DNA of 64,000 nucleotides. Source: Flavonifractor porci. GTDB lineage: Bacteria > Bacillota > Clostridia > Oscillospirales > Oscillospiraceae. Both the position numbers and the translations under genes were made by a program. Within the stretch, counting starts at the first letter, position 1. Each line of letters begins with the position of its first letter. Below the pieces are notes generated by a model, which searched no databases, was not told where the DNA came from, and was given only the letters and a program-made list of their open reading frames with translations. This document shows positions 17,827 to 25,341 of the stretch, piece by piece. Where the stretch lies: NCBI RefSeq assembly GCF_037572415.1, contig NZ_JBBHLB010000018.1:1-64000 (forward strand). The letters run 5' to 3'.

Positions 17827-18292
17827 ACACCCCCGACTTGCCGCCCTCCTTGTGGACCAGGTGGATGTCGCCCAGCTCCATCCCCTTGTCGATGGCCTTA
17901 CACATATCGTAGATGGTAAGCAGGGCCACAGAGACGCCGGTGAGGGCTTCCATTTCCACTCCGGTCTTGCCGGAGAGCTTGACGGTGCAGGTGGCACGCA
18001 CGGCGCAGGCCTCCTCCAGAATTTCAAAATCCACCGACAGATGGCTGAGCAGCAGGGGGTGGCACAGGGGGATCAGCTCCCAGGTGCGTTTGGCTGCCAT
18101 GATACCCGCCACCCGGGCCACACCCAGCACGTCGCCCTTGGCGGCGGTGCGGCCGGTGATAGCCGCCAGAATGGGCGGGGTGACCTTGATGGTACCCTCG
18201 GCTACCGCCGTGCGATAGGTGGGTTCTTTGCCGGTTACATCTACCATAATGGCATTACCGGCCTCGTCAAAATGATTGAAAGCAGGTTCCAT
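17813..18292 (-). CDS. moaC: Cyclic pyranopterin monophosphate synthase MoaC
   Basis: Converts the MoaA product to cyclic pyranopterin monophosphate. The 159 residues are normal, and the conserved LIPLCHPLLLSH (near residue 70), GVEMEALTGVSVALLTIYDMCKA in two parts, and KEGGKSG near the C-terminus are all present. The ATG at 18292 has an AGGAGG nine bases before it. It is in the operon between moeA and mobB. Confidence 0.96.
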   Translation of the reverse strand: MEPAFNHFDEAGNAIMVDVTGKEPTYRTAVAEGTIKVTPPILAAITGRTAAKGDVLGVARVAGIMAAKRTWELIPLCHPLLLSHLSVDFEILEEACAVRATCTVKLSGKTGVEMEALTGVSVALLTIYDMCKAIDKGMELGDIHLVHKEGGKSGVYDRG

Positions 18293-18323
18293 AATAACCT
18301 CCTATAGAATCGATATGAGTCGG

Positions 18324-19520
18324 TCACAGCAGCCACACCTGGACAGCCTGTCCGGCTTCCACCGGCGGAGTGCCTGCCGGCAGTTCCACCAGGCAGTTGC
18401 ATCCCACCAGGGAGGCCAACTGGCCGGAGGAATGACCCACCGGCAGGGCCACCTGCCCGTTCTCACACCGGCCCCGGAGAAACCGCCGCCGGGGGCTGGG
18501 CTTGTCATAGGGGGTGGTAAGGACTGCCTGCTTCTGCCGGGGGAGCAGATGGGGCTCCCCGGCCAGGGCGGCCAGCAGAGGACGGGCCAGCAGTTCAAAG
18601 GTGGTGAAGGCGGCAAAGGGATTGCCCGACAGAGACAGGATGGGCTTGCCCTTATACCGGGAGAACATGGCTGGGGTACCCGGCTTCAAGTCTACCTTCC
18701 AGAATGCCCGCTCTGCCCCCAGCAGGGGGAGGGCCTGATGAAAGATATCCTTGTCACCCACTGACACGCCGCCGGTGCTGATGAGCAGGTCGCAGTCCGC
18801 CAGCATCCCCTCCATGGCCTTCGCTACGGCGGCAGGGGAGTCGGCGGCGTGACGGCAAAGGGCGGGGATGCCAAGCTCCGTCAGCCGGGCGGTGAGCAGA
18901 GCCCCGTTGGAGCCGTAGATCTTCCCGGGAGGGAGGAGATGCCCGGTCTCCACCACCTCGTCCCCAGTGGTGAGCAGTCCCACTTTGGGTCTGCGTCGCA
19001 CGGCTACCTCTGTCATACCGGCGCTGGCCAGTACGCCAAGGGCAGCAGCATCCAGCCGGGTGCCCTCCGGGAGCAGCAGGCTGCCCGTCCGGTAGTCCTC
19101 ACCCTGGTAGATATAATTTTTATAAGGAGGGAGGGAGGCATAGATGTTTACCGGGTTGCCACGGTCGGTGTCCTCCTGGCGGAGTACGCAGTCACAGCCT
19201 TGGGGCAGCATGGCTCCCGTCATGATGCGGATGGCCTGCCCGGGCAAGAGAGGGGATTTTGCCTCATCTCCCGCATACAGGGTGTCTGCCACGGGCAGAC
19301 AGACCGGATGGTCCCGGTCCGCCCCGGCAATATCGGCGGAGCGGAGGGCATAGCCGTCCAGAGGGGAACGGTCAAAGGGGGGCTGATCCATGGGGGCAAC
19401 CACGTCTGCTGCCAGGGTGCGGCCCAGGGCCTGAAAGGCAGGAAGTACCTCGGTACCCAGGTGGGACAAACCCTGGGTCATTCGCTCTACCGCCTGCTCC
19501 AGAGAAAGATCGGTGTCCAT
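18324..19520 (-). CDS. moeA: Molybdopterin molybdenumtransferase MoeA
   Basis: Inserts molybdate into adenylated molybdopterin. The 398 residues show the MoeA N-terminal domains (MDQPPFDRSPLDGYALRS near residue 48, with the catalytic Asp region), a central MoCF domain with STGGVSVGDKD (near 250) and a C-terminal domain IV. The ATG at 19520 lies two bases after the stop of the upstream molybdopterin-binding gene. Longer in-frame extensions to 19847 overlap that gene and are rejected. Confidence 0.94.
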   Translation of the reverse strand: MDTDLSLEQAVERMTQGLSHLGTEVLPAFQALGRTLAADVVAPMDQPPFDRSPLDGYALRSADIAGADRDHPVCLPVADTLYAGDEAKSPLLPGQAIRIMTGAMLPQGCDCVLRQEDTDRGNPVNIYASLPPYKNYIYQGEDYRTGSLLLPEGTRLDAAALGVLASAGMTEVAVRRRPKVGLLTTGDEVVETGHLLPPGKIYGSNGALLTARLTELGIPALCRHAADSPAAVAKAMEGMLADCDLLISTGGVSVGDKDIFHQALPLLGAERAFWKVDLKPGTPAMFSRYKGKPILSLSGNPFAAFTTFELLARPLLAALAGEPHLLPRQKQAVLTTPYDKPSPRRRFLRGRCENGQVALPVGHSSGQLASLVGCNCLVELPAGTPPVEAGQAVQVWLL

Positions 19521-19522
19521 GG

Positions 19523-20548
19523 TCAGCACCCCTTGCCAAAGGGGCAGATAGGATAGTGGCACTCCGGGCAGCCCAGGCACAGGCCACCGTGACCCAGGGC
19601 CTTCAGGTCGGCACGGCTCACCTTGACTCCGGCGGCGATGCGGGGGAGTACTAGGTCGAACACGGTGGCCTTGGCGTACATGACACAGCCGGGCAGGCCC
19701 ATAATGGGGGTACCATCGGCAAAGTAGCCCAGCAGGAACATGGCCCCCGGCAGCACCGGGGCGCCGTAGGACACGATGTCCGCGCCGGTGTCCTTGATGG
19801 CCTTGGGGGTCTTGTCGTCCGGGTCCACACTCATGCCGCCGGTACACAGGATCATGTCCACCCCTTTGGCCTTGTAGTCCAGGGCGGCGGCGGTGATGGC
19901 GGCCATGTCGTCGCCGGGGAGGCAGTGCTCCGTGACCTCAATGCCGTAGGCGGCCAGCTTGTCAATGATGACGGGGGTAAAGGTGTCCTGAATAAGACCC
20001 TTGGCTACCTCGCTGCCGGTGGTAATGAGGCCGCAGGTTTTCAGCTTCCAGGGGGTGAGGGAGAGAATGGGGCCGGTGCCGGCCCGCTCCTCCACCTGCC
20101 GCAGCTTGTCCTCGGCAATGACCAGGGGGATGATACGGGTGCCCGCCAGCTTGTCCCCCTTGTGGACGACGGTGTTGGTGTGGCGGGTGGCGATCATGAT
20201 GTCGTCCTCGCCGTTGAGGGCGTTGAGCCGCTCCACGTCCACCTGAAACAGGCCGTCGATGTCAGCGATGAGCTCGATCTTGCCCTCCTTCACAGCGGTA
20301 CCGTGCATATGCTCATTCTGGCACAGGGCCTGAAGGCGGAGGGCGGCCTCGTCCTCATGGAGCATCCCGGGCTGGCGCTCCCACACGTAGAGGTGCTCCT
20401 TGCCCATGCTCAGCAGCACCGGGATATCCTCCTCGGTGACCACATGGCCTTTGCGGAACCGGGCGTCCTTGGTGACGCCCCGAATGATTTGGGTCAGGTC
20501 GTGGCAGAGCACGTGGCCCACTGCATCACGGGTGTCGATCAATTTCAT
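19523..20548 (-). CDS. Molybdopterin-binding domain protein with Cys-rich tail
   Basis: A 341-residue protein with a MoeA/MogA-like molybdopterin-binding domain (residues about 165-310; motif CTGGMSVDPDDKT). An N-terminal region of unclear fold precedes it. The last 22 residues carry five Cys in the pattern C-x2-C-x2-C-x4-C-x5-C, suggesting a metal or iron-sulfur site. It is the first gene after the structured leader. Homologues in anaerobes are annotated only as molybdopterin-binding proteins; a role with Moco hydroxylases is plausible but inferred. The ATG at 20548 follows GGAGG; an upstream in-frame start at 20563 has no ribosome site. Confidence 0.82.
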   Translation of the reverse strand: MKLIDTRDAVGHVLCHDLTQIIRGVTKDARFRKGHVVTEEDIPVLLSMGKEHLYVWERQPGMLHEDEAALRLQALCQNEHMHGTAVKEGKIELIADIDGLFQVDVERLNALNGEDDIMIATRHTNTVVHKGDKLAGTRIIPLVIAEDKLRQVEERAGTGPILSLTPWKLKTCGLITTGSEVAKGLIQDTFTPVIIDKLAAYGIEVTEHCLPGDDMAAITAAALDYKAKGVDMILCTGGMSVDPDDKTPKAIKDTGADIVSYGAPVLPGAMFLLGYFADGTPIMGLPGCVMYAKATVFDLVLPRIAAGVKVSRADLKALGHGGLCLGCPECHYPICPFGKGC

Positions 20549-20565
20549 GTTGTATTCCTCCAAAC

Positions 20566-20597
20566 AAAAAAGAGGTACCGTCCGATCCGGTACCTCT
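20566..20597 (-). terminator. Intrinsic terminator (attenuator) before the molybdenum operon
   Basis: On the minus strand a 10-bp stem (AGAGGTACCG / CGGTACCTCT, 7-base loop) is followed by five T. The T-run ends seven bases before the GGAGG of the first gene. It is too close to the ribosome site to end a separate gene, so it looks like a conditional terminator. Confidence 0.8.
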
Positions 20598-20599
20598 GG

Positions 20600-20732
20600 A
20601 CAGAAGGGTACAATACCCCCTGTGAAAGAGACTCCTTTTCAAAGACGGAAGGCCGCGCCGTTTCCAGAACGACCCTGGCGGTACGCCATAGGCTGAGCCC
20701 GTAGGCGGTTCCGCTCGGAGCACACTCAATTT
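20600..20732 (-). promoter_or_regulatory. Structured leader, candidate Moco-family riboswitch
   Basis: About 130 bases of untranslated leader lie between the promoter and the attenuator of a molybdenum cofactor operon. The minus-strand RNA has several GC stems: GCTCCGAGC near its 5' end, GGCGTACCGCC, and a CTGGAAACGG segment. It also has a CCTATGG that resembles a tetraloop receptor opposite the GGAAAC loop. Position, length and terminator fit a transcription-controlling Moco riboswitch. I assign the family from memory of its general shape and from context, without a covariance search. Confidence 0.55.
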
Positions 20733-20737
20733 TCATC

Positions 20738-20766
20738 AGCATACCACATTTTTTGTTAGATTGCAA
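20738..20766 (-). promoter_or_regulatory. Promoter of the molybdenum operon
   Basis: On the minus strand a -35 (TTGCAA, 20761-20766), a 17-base spacer and a -10 (TATGCT, 20738-20743) lie directly before the structured leader. Confidence 0.65.
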
Positions 20767-20795
20767 TGGTCAAGGTGGCACGGGTGTGGTACACT
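20767..20795 (+). promoter_or_regulatory. Candidate promoter of gluQ
   Basis: A -35-like TGGTCA (20767-20772) and a -10-like TACACT (20790-20795), 17 bases apart, point rightward. They sit back to back with the molybdenum operon promoter. Confidence 0.4.
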
Positions 20796-20818
20796 ACAGA
20801 AAGAAAGGGGAGAGAGGC

Positions 20819-21763
20819 ATGAGAAAGCTGCGGGGACGGTTTGCCCCCAGTCCCAGCGGGCGGATGCACCTGGGCAACCTGTTTTCCGGGCTGCTGGCCT
20901 GGTGGTCGGTGCGCTCCGCCGGGGGGACCATGGTGCTGCGGATGGAGGACCTGGACCCGGACCGGTGCCGGGCGGAATACGCCGATCAGCTGGCCGACGA
21001 TCTGCGGTGGCTGGGTCTGGACTGGGAAGAGGGCTATCAGACGGGAGGGCCCCACGGTCCCTATACCCAGAGTGACCGCACAGAATTGTATGCAGACGCC
21101 TTCCGGGAGCTGGAAGAAAGAGGACTGATCTACCCCTGCTTCTGCACCCGGGCGGAGCGGCTGGCCGCCTCCGCGCCCCACCGGAGCGACGGACAGGTGA
21201 TCTATAGCGGCAAGTGCAGACACTTGACAGAGAAGGAGCGGGCGGAATTGGGCGAAAAGCGTTGTCCTGCCTGGCGTTTGATGGTGCCTGACAGGGATGT
21301 TAGCTTTACGGATAAACTGCAAGGAACCTATACCGAAAACCTGCTCAAAGACTGCGGAGACTTCATTGTCCGCCGATCCGATGGGGTGTATGCCTACCAG
21401 CTGGCGGTGGTGTATGACGATGGGGCCATGGAGATCAATCAGGTGGTACGGGGGCGGGACCTGCTGGACTCCACCCCCCGGCAGATTTATCTCTACGAGC
21501 TGCTGGGTCTGACCCCGCCGGAGTTCTGCCACGTTCCTCTGCTGCTGGCCCCCGATGGCAGGCGGCTGTCCAAACGGGAGCGGGATCTGGATATGGGGGC
21601 TCTGCGGCAGCGGTTTACGCCGGAGGAGTTGACCGGCCTGCTGGCCTTCTGGGCCGGGCAGCTGGACAGGGCGGAGCCGGTGCGCCCGGCGGAGCTGGCC
21701 AAGGACTTCGACTGGGCCAAGGTGCCCGGAGAAGATATTACGATCGATCCCGATCAACTGTAA
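20819..21763 (+). CDS. gluQ: Glutamyl-Q tRNA(Asp) synthetase
   Basis: A truncated GluRS-like enzyme (314 residues) without an anticodon-binding domain. GluQRS attaches glutamate to queuosine in tRNA-Asp. The HIGH-like motif appears as SPSGRMHLGN (near residue 12) and the KMSKS-like motif as LSKRERDLD (near 247). The zinc site C-x-C (CFC) with the later Y-x3-C (YSGKC) is the signature that separates GluQRS from full GluRS. The ATG at 20819 follows GGGGAGAG. An upstream in-frame start at 20753 would run through the promoter region. Confidence 0.88.
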   Translation: MRKLRGRFAPSPSGRMHLGNLFSGLLAWWSVRSAGGTMVLRMEDLDPDRCRAEYADQLADDLRWLGLDWEEGYQTGGPHGPYTQSDRTELYADAFRELEERGLIYPCFCTRAERLAASAPHRSDGQVIYSGKCRHLTEKERAELGEKRCPAWRLMVPDRDVSFTDKLQGTYTENLLKDCGDFIVRRSDGVYAYQLAVVYDDGAMEINQVVRGRDLLDSTPRQIYLYELLGLTPPEFCHVPLLLAPDGRRLSKRERDLDMGALRQRFTPEELTGLLAFWAGQLDRAEPVRPAELAKDFDWAKVPGEDITIDPDQL

Positions 21764-21798
21764 AAGGACGCCGCGGCAATCTGCCGCGGCGTCCTTTT
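21762..21798. terminator. Bidirectional terminator between gluQ and yerB
   Basis: A 17-bp stem starting AAAAGGACGCCGCGGCA with its complement ending in TTTT and a three-base loop lies between two convergent genes. Confidence 0.93.
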
Positions 21799-21802
21799 AT
21801 GT

Positions 21803-22897
21803 TCAGGAGAAGCTTACATTGCAGTCGGTGGGGACCACGCACACATAGGTGTTGCCCACGCCGAAGGTAATGGGGTTGCCGTTAGAGTCCTCATAATAGA
21901 ACTGGCCGCTGGGGGCCTGCTTGCTCCAGGTCAGCTCGGTGATCTTGCCGCCGCAGGCGAAGTAGCCCTTGCCGCCGCTGGACAGATCCACGGTGATGTG
22001 GCCCAGATAGTCGCCGGTGTTGTGGCAGGCAGTCTTGAGGATGACCACGTTGGTGACCTCCACCTGCTGCTGGGTGTTGCCGTCTATGTAGGCCGCGCCG
22101 TACTCCTCCACCCCGTACTTACCTGTGTCCTCATTGTAGACGAAGCGGCCGGTCTTGTAGCTGGAGACGGGAACGGTGATCTGGGTGGCGTCCACGCCGT
22201 CGGCGGGAGTGCCGTCCTGAGCGAAGTTCATCTCATAGGTATAGCCATCCTTGTGGTCCAGGCGGATGTTGTAAGTGGGCAGCCGGTCCATGATGGACTG
22301 GCCGGTGGTGACCACCGTGTGCTCCAGGCTGTAGCTCTGCTTACGCACCGGGTCACGCCACATCAGGTTGCTGTTTTCGGTGCTGCCCAGATAGGGGCCC
22401 CGCACCGCGTCCAGGGCGGTGACGCCCCAGGTCTTGATTTTGCTGTAGGCGTCCTCGCTGCCGCCGGCATGGAGAAAGACAGCGTCGTGGCCCAGGGCAA
22501 CCTCCAGATAGTAGGGACGGGCGGAACGGACGGAGCCGATAGTGCCCACCCCATCCAGGGACTGATAGACGCCCACCATGCGGGTGATGCCGCCCTCGGC
22601 GGGGATCTCATAGATGATATCGGCCTGAGACTGGCCCAGCTGGGGGAGGGCCTGCTTCAGGTTGTTGAGCATGATGGCCACCGGACGGCGGTTGACCCAC
22701 TCCTCGCTCATGGGCAGTCCGGTGAGCGGATTGAGAGGACCGTCATAAGGCGTGGCAGAGGGGGACGGGTCAGCACTTTCCACCACGGGGGCGGAGGAAG
22801 TGGGCGGCGCGGGAGAGTCCTCCGGTTTTGGGGACCCACCGCAGGCGGAGAGCAGCAGGGGCAGCGTAAGCAGCAGGGGCAGCAGTTTTTTTCCCAT
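21803..22897 (-). CDS. YerB-family (DUF3048) lipoprotein
   Basis: A 364-residue secreted lipoprotein with a short signal peptide and lipobox LSAC (near residue 19), then a Pro/Ser-rich linker. The DUF3048 N-terminal domain starts near NPLTGLPM and includes RPVAIMLNNLKQALPQLG. The C-terminal DUF3048 domain ends in GNTYVCVVPTDCNVSFS. B. subtilis YerB belongs here; its function is not known. It is a single gene with its own promoter at 22966-22995 and a shared terminator, divergent from the DUF4364 gene. Confidence 0.9.
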   Translation of the reverse strand: MGKKLLPLLLTLPLLLSACGGSPKPEDSPAPPTSSAPVVESADPSPSATPYDGPLNPLTGLPMSEEWVNRRPVAIMLNNLKQALPQLGQSQADIIYEIPAEGGITRMVGVYQSLDGVGTIGSVRSARPYYLEVALGHDAVFLHAGGSEDAYSKIKTWGVTALDAVRGPYLGSTENSNLMWRDPVRKQSYSLEHTVVTTGQSIMDRLPTYNIRLDHKDGYTYEMNFAQDGTPADGVDATQITVPVSSYKTGRFVYNEDTGKYGVEEYGAAYIDGNTQQQVEVTNVVILKTACHNTGDYLGHITVDLSSGGKGYFACGGKITELTWSKQAPSGQFYYEDSNGNPITFGVGNTYVCVVPTDCNVSFS

Positions 22898-22965
22898 GAC
22901 GGTATCCTCCGTTTTCTTGCTGGGCGCCCGCCGTGGGGGCCGGGGCTCCGCGGTGTGGTATCCTT

Positions 22966-22995
22966 ATCATACTCTGTGGGACAGGCTCCCGTCAA
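22966..22995 (-). promoter_or_regulatory. Promoter of the yerB-like gene
   Basis: On the minus strand a -35 (TTGACG, 22990-22995), an 18-base spacer and a -10 (TATGAT, 22966-22971). Confidence 0.6.
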
Positions 22996-23020
22996 GGTGG
23001 CCGGGATCGGGAAATTACAC

Positions 23021-23049
23021 TTGTGATTTTACCCGGGCTTGGGTATAAT
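23021..23049 (+). promoter_or_regulatory. Promoter of the DUF4364 gene
   Basis: A -35 (TTGTGA, 23021-23026), 17 bases, and a perfect -10 (TATAAT, 23044-23049), 38 bases before the start codon. Confidence 0.65.
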
Positions 23050-23087
23050 GGTTAGTAAGCGGCAAGCGCTTCGGAAAGGAGAACTCC

Positions 23088-23621
23088 ATGGCACGTCACG
23101 GTTTCATCCACGACAAACTGGATATTAAGTTCCTGATCCTCTATATCATGGCACGGGTGGCGTCTCCCATCGACTTTCACGCCCTTACTGACCTGACCAT
23201 GTGCGACGACGGGGTGGACTACTTCGAGTTTGCCGAGGCGGTTTCCGAATTGGTGGAGACCGGACACCTGGTCCTGGAGGGCGACCTGTACGCCATCACC
23301 GACAAAGGACGCTCCAACGGCGCGGCCTGTGAGAGCAGCCTGCCCTACACCGTCAAGCAGAAGTGTGGGGTCAATCTGGCCCGGATCAACGGCATCCTCC
23401 GGCGCAATGCCCAGGTGCGTGCCCATGTGGAGGATCGGCCGGAGGGAGGCAGTACGGTGAAGATGGAACTGGACGACGACAAGGGCAACCTGTTCACTCT
23501 GGAACTGTTCTGCGGTACCCGGGAGCAGGCCCGGCGCCTGGCCAAAGGCTTCAGGGAGGAGCCGGAGCGGGTGTACAATGATGTGATCACCGCTTTGCTG
23601 GAGTGGGAGAAGAATCGATAA
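23088..23621 (+). CDS. DUF4364 family protein
   Basis: A 177-residue cytoplasmic protein conserved in Clostridia. The N-terminal part (HDKLDIKFLILYIMARV, then FAEAVSELVETGHLV and YAITDKGR) reads like a winged-helix DNA-binding domain. A mixed alpha/beta C-terminus follows. No function is established; a transcription factor role is an inference. The ATG at 23088 follows AAAGGAGAACTCC. It is monocistronic between its promoter and the tRNA promoter. Confidence 0.85.
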   Translation: MARHGFIHDKLDIKFLILYIMARVASPIDFHALTDLTMCDDGVDYFEFAEAVSELVETGHLVLEGDLYAITDKGRSNGAACESSLPYTVKQKCGVNLARINGILRRNAQVRAHVEDRPEGGSTVKMELDDDKGNLFTLELFCGTREQARRLAKGFREEPERVYNDVITALLEWEKNR

Positions 23622-23646
23622 TTTCCCGGGAAAGAAAAAATAATGG

Positions 23647-23675
23647 TTGACAAAGCCTGGTCGGGGCGCTATAAT
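23647..23675 (+). promoter_or_regulatory. Consensus promoter of the tRNA-Leu pair
   Basis: A perfect -35 (TTGACA, 23647-23652), a 17-base spacer and a perfect -10 (TATAAT, 23670-23675) lie about 32 bases before the first tRNA. This is the strongest promoter in the window. Confidence 0.9.
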
Positions 23676-23707
23676 AACCGAGCAGTCTTTTGACGGGGCT
23701 GTGTTTT

Positions 23708-23793
23708 GCGGATGTGCTGGAACTGGTAGACTGGCTAGCTTGAGGTGCTAGTGGCCCACGGCCGTACGGGTTCGAGTCCCGTCATCCGCACCA
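23708..23793 (+). tRNA. tRNA-Leu (anticodon GAG)
   Basis: A class II tRNA with acceptor stem GCGGATG/CATCCGC, anticodon stem CTAGC/GCTAG with loop TTGAGGT (anticodon GAG, reading CUC/CUU), a long variable arm, the TTCGAGT T-loop and an encoded CCA end. A second tRNA-Leu follows after three bases in the same transcript. Confidence 0.96.
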
Positions 23794-23796
23794 TAT

Positions 23797-23884
23797 GCGC
23801 GAGTGGTGGAATTGGCAGACTCGCTAGATTCAGGTTCTAGTGTGCATTACGCACGTGCGGGTTCAAGTCCCGCCTCGCGCACCA
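23797..23884 (+). tRNA. tRNA-Leu (anticodon CAG)
   Basis: A class II tRNA with acceptor stem GCGCGAG/CTCGCGC, anticodon stem CTAGA/TCTAG with loop TTCAGGT (anticodon CAG, reading CUG, a very common codon in this DNA), a long variable arm, the TTCAAGT T-loop and encoded CCA. Confidence 0.96.
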
Positions 23885-23923
23885 AAAAAGAAGGACATCC
23901 GTGAAGGGTGTCCTTCTTTTTTG
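23885..23923 (+). terminator. Terminator of the tRNA operon
   Basis: An A-rich GAAGGACA(C) arm and its complement TGTCCTTC form a hairpin followed by TTTTTT, directly after the second CCA. Confidence 0.9.
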
Positions 23924-23943
23924 GATACCTCAGGAAATTAAAA

Positions 23944-24105
23944 ATGCTCGGGGCAAGCACCCGCAAGGGGTACGCCGCATCCGTAAGGCAGCGAAGCCGC
24001 CAACGGCTGCGCTGTGAATTGCCCCTGCGCCGAGGTTTTGGGCTGACAGCCCCAAACGCTCGTGCGGCGCAAAAGCGCCGATGACCCCCAATAAGGTGGG
24101 CTACC
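23944..24105. repeat. Structured intergenic element before the DUF4317 gene
   Basis: About 160 bases rich in nested inverted repeats: GGGGCAA near 23950 pairs with TTGCCCC near 24020 around inner hairpins, followed by TTTTGGGCT/AGCCCCAAA and GGCGC-AAAA-GCGCC. No real reading frame is seen; an antisense frame here runs through the tRNA and terminator. It may be a dispersed repeat or a non-coding RNA. Confidence 0.45.
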
Positions 24106-24133
24106 ATTATCCCGGAAATGGAGGACCAGGACC

Positions 24134-25267
24134 ATGAATGAAAAAGAAGTAGGGGAGCTGCGCCGCCGGTTCAAGGCGGACAAGAGTGCCATCACCCATG
24201 TGCGGGGCTGCTACGTCAACGAAAAGAAGGAGATCGTCTCTCAGTTTAACCAGTCTCTGGCGCTGATGAGCGAGGAGGAGAGCGAGAAGCTGCTGGCCAT
24301 TCTGCGCCGCACCCTCTCCGGTGGCATTGACCGCAACCTGATCGACATCAGCTTTGCCACCAAGCAGGTGGCGGAGGGGGAGGAGCACAAGCTGCTCATG
24401 GCCCTGCGGGATTCCGGACTGGGGGATGAGGAGGCTGTCCAGGCCTTTTTCCAGAAGGCCATCGACAGCCTGGACCTGGAAGGCAGCTATCTGATCCTGC
24501 TGGCTCACGACCGGTACGACGTACCCTACCGGTCTAAAGACGGTGAGACCCAGAAAGACGCCTCCGAGGAGGTCTATTCCTACATCCTGTGCAGCGTCTG
24601 CCCGGTGAAGCAAACCAAGCCTGCCCTCAGCTTCCAGGCCCGGGAGAGCCGCTTCTATAATCGCCAGGCTGACTGGCTGGTGTCTCCGCCGGAGGTGGGT
24701 TTCCTGTTCCCCGCCTTTGACGACCGCACCACCAACCTCTATGACGCGCTGTACTACAATCGAGATGTGGGGGAGAATCACGAGGATTTTGCCCAGGCGG
24801 TATTTGCTTCCCCTATCCCTATGCCCGCCCAGGCCCAGAAGGAGACCTTCCAGTCTATTCTGGGAGAGACTTTGGGGGAGGAGTGCAGCTACGACGTGGT
24901 CCAGGCGGTCCATGACCAGCTGCGGGAGCTGGTAGAGGAGCACAAGGAAAACAAAGAAGAGGAGCCTCTAATGGTGTCCAAGGGGGCTGTAAAGTGTGTG
25001 CTGCTGTCCTGCGGTGTGTCCGAGAGCCATGTGAACGCCTTTGACAGCCGCTACGACGACAGCTTTGGCGCGGAGACCCGGCTCAGTCCCCGGAATCTGG
25101 TGGACGCCAAGCAGGTCCAGGTCTCCATGCCCGACGTAACCATCAAGGTGTCCCCGGAGTACAGCGCCCTGGTGGAGACCCGCTCCATCAACGGGAAAAA
25201 GTACATCCTCATTCCGGCGGAAGGGGAAGTGGAGGTCAACGGGGTGCCCATCCACATCGACGGTTGA
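24134..25267 (+). CDS. DUF4317 family protein
   Basis: A 377-residue cytoplasmic protein conserved in Clostridia, with the N-terminal signature KEVGELRRRFK..ITHVRGCYVN and the central SSYILLAHDRYDVP-like segment of DUF4317. It has no signal peptide or membrane helix and is acidic overall. No function is known. The ATG at 24134 follows GGAGGACCAGG. A repeat-rich spacer separates it from the tRNA operon; the yesL gene follows after 74 bases with a possible promoter of its own. Confidence 0.85.
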   Translation: MNEKEVGELRRRFKADKSAITHVRGCYVNEKKEIVSQFNQSLALMSEEESEKLLAILRRTLSGGIDRNLIDISFATKQVAEGEEHKLLMALRDSGLGDEEAVQAFFQKAIDSLDLEGSYLILLAHDRYDVPYRSKDGETQKDASEEVYSYILCSVCPVKQTKPALSFQARESRFYNRQADWLVSPPEVGFLFPAFDDRTTNLYDALYYNRDVGENHEDFAQAVFASPIPMPAQAQKETFQSILGETLGEECSYDVVQAVHDQLRELVEEHKENKEEEPLMVSKGAVKCVLLSCGVSESHVNAFDSRYDDSFGAETRLSPRNLVDAKQVQVSMPDVTIKVSPEYSALVETRSINGKKYILIPAEGEVEVNGVPIHIDG

Positions 25268-25291
25268 CCACAAGCTGGGAATTGCATCTTT

Positions 25292-25320
25292 TTGAAAAAT
25301 AGAGTAGAATCAGGTATCGA
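25292..25320 (+). promoter_or_regulatory. Candidate promoter of yesL
   Basis: TTGAAA (25292-25297) and TATCGA (25315-25320) with a 17-base spacer, just before the ribosome site GGGAGG. Confidence 0.35.
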
Positions 25321-25341
25321 CTTTTGCAGGGAGGCATTGCC

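Noticed and set aside
23847..24107. Antisense frame across the second tRNA-Leu, ending in REAGLEPARA-like residues
   Set aside because: This ending is a well-known artefact of reading the reverse strand of a tRNA gene, and the rest crosses a terminator and repeats.
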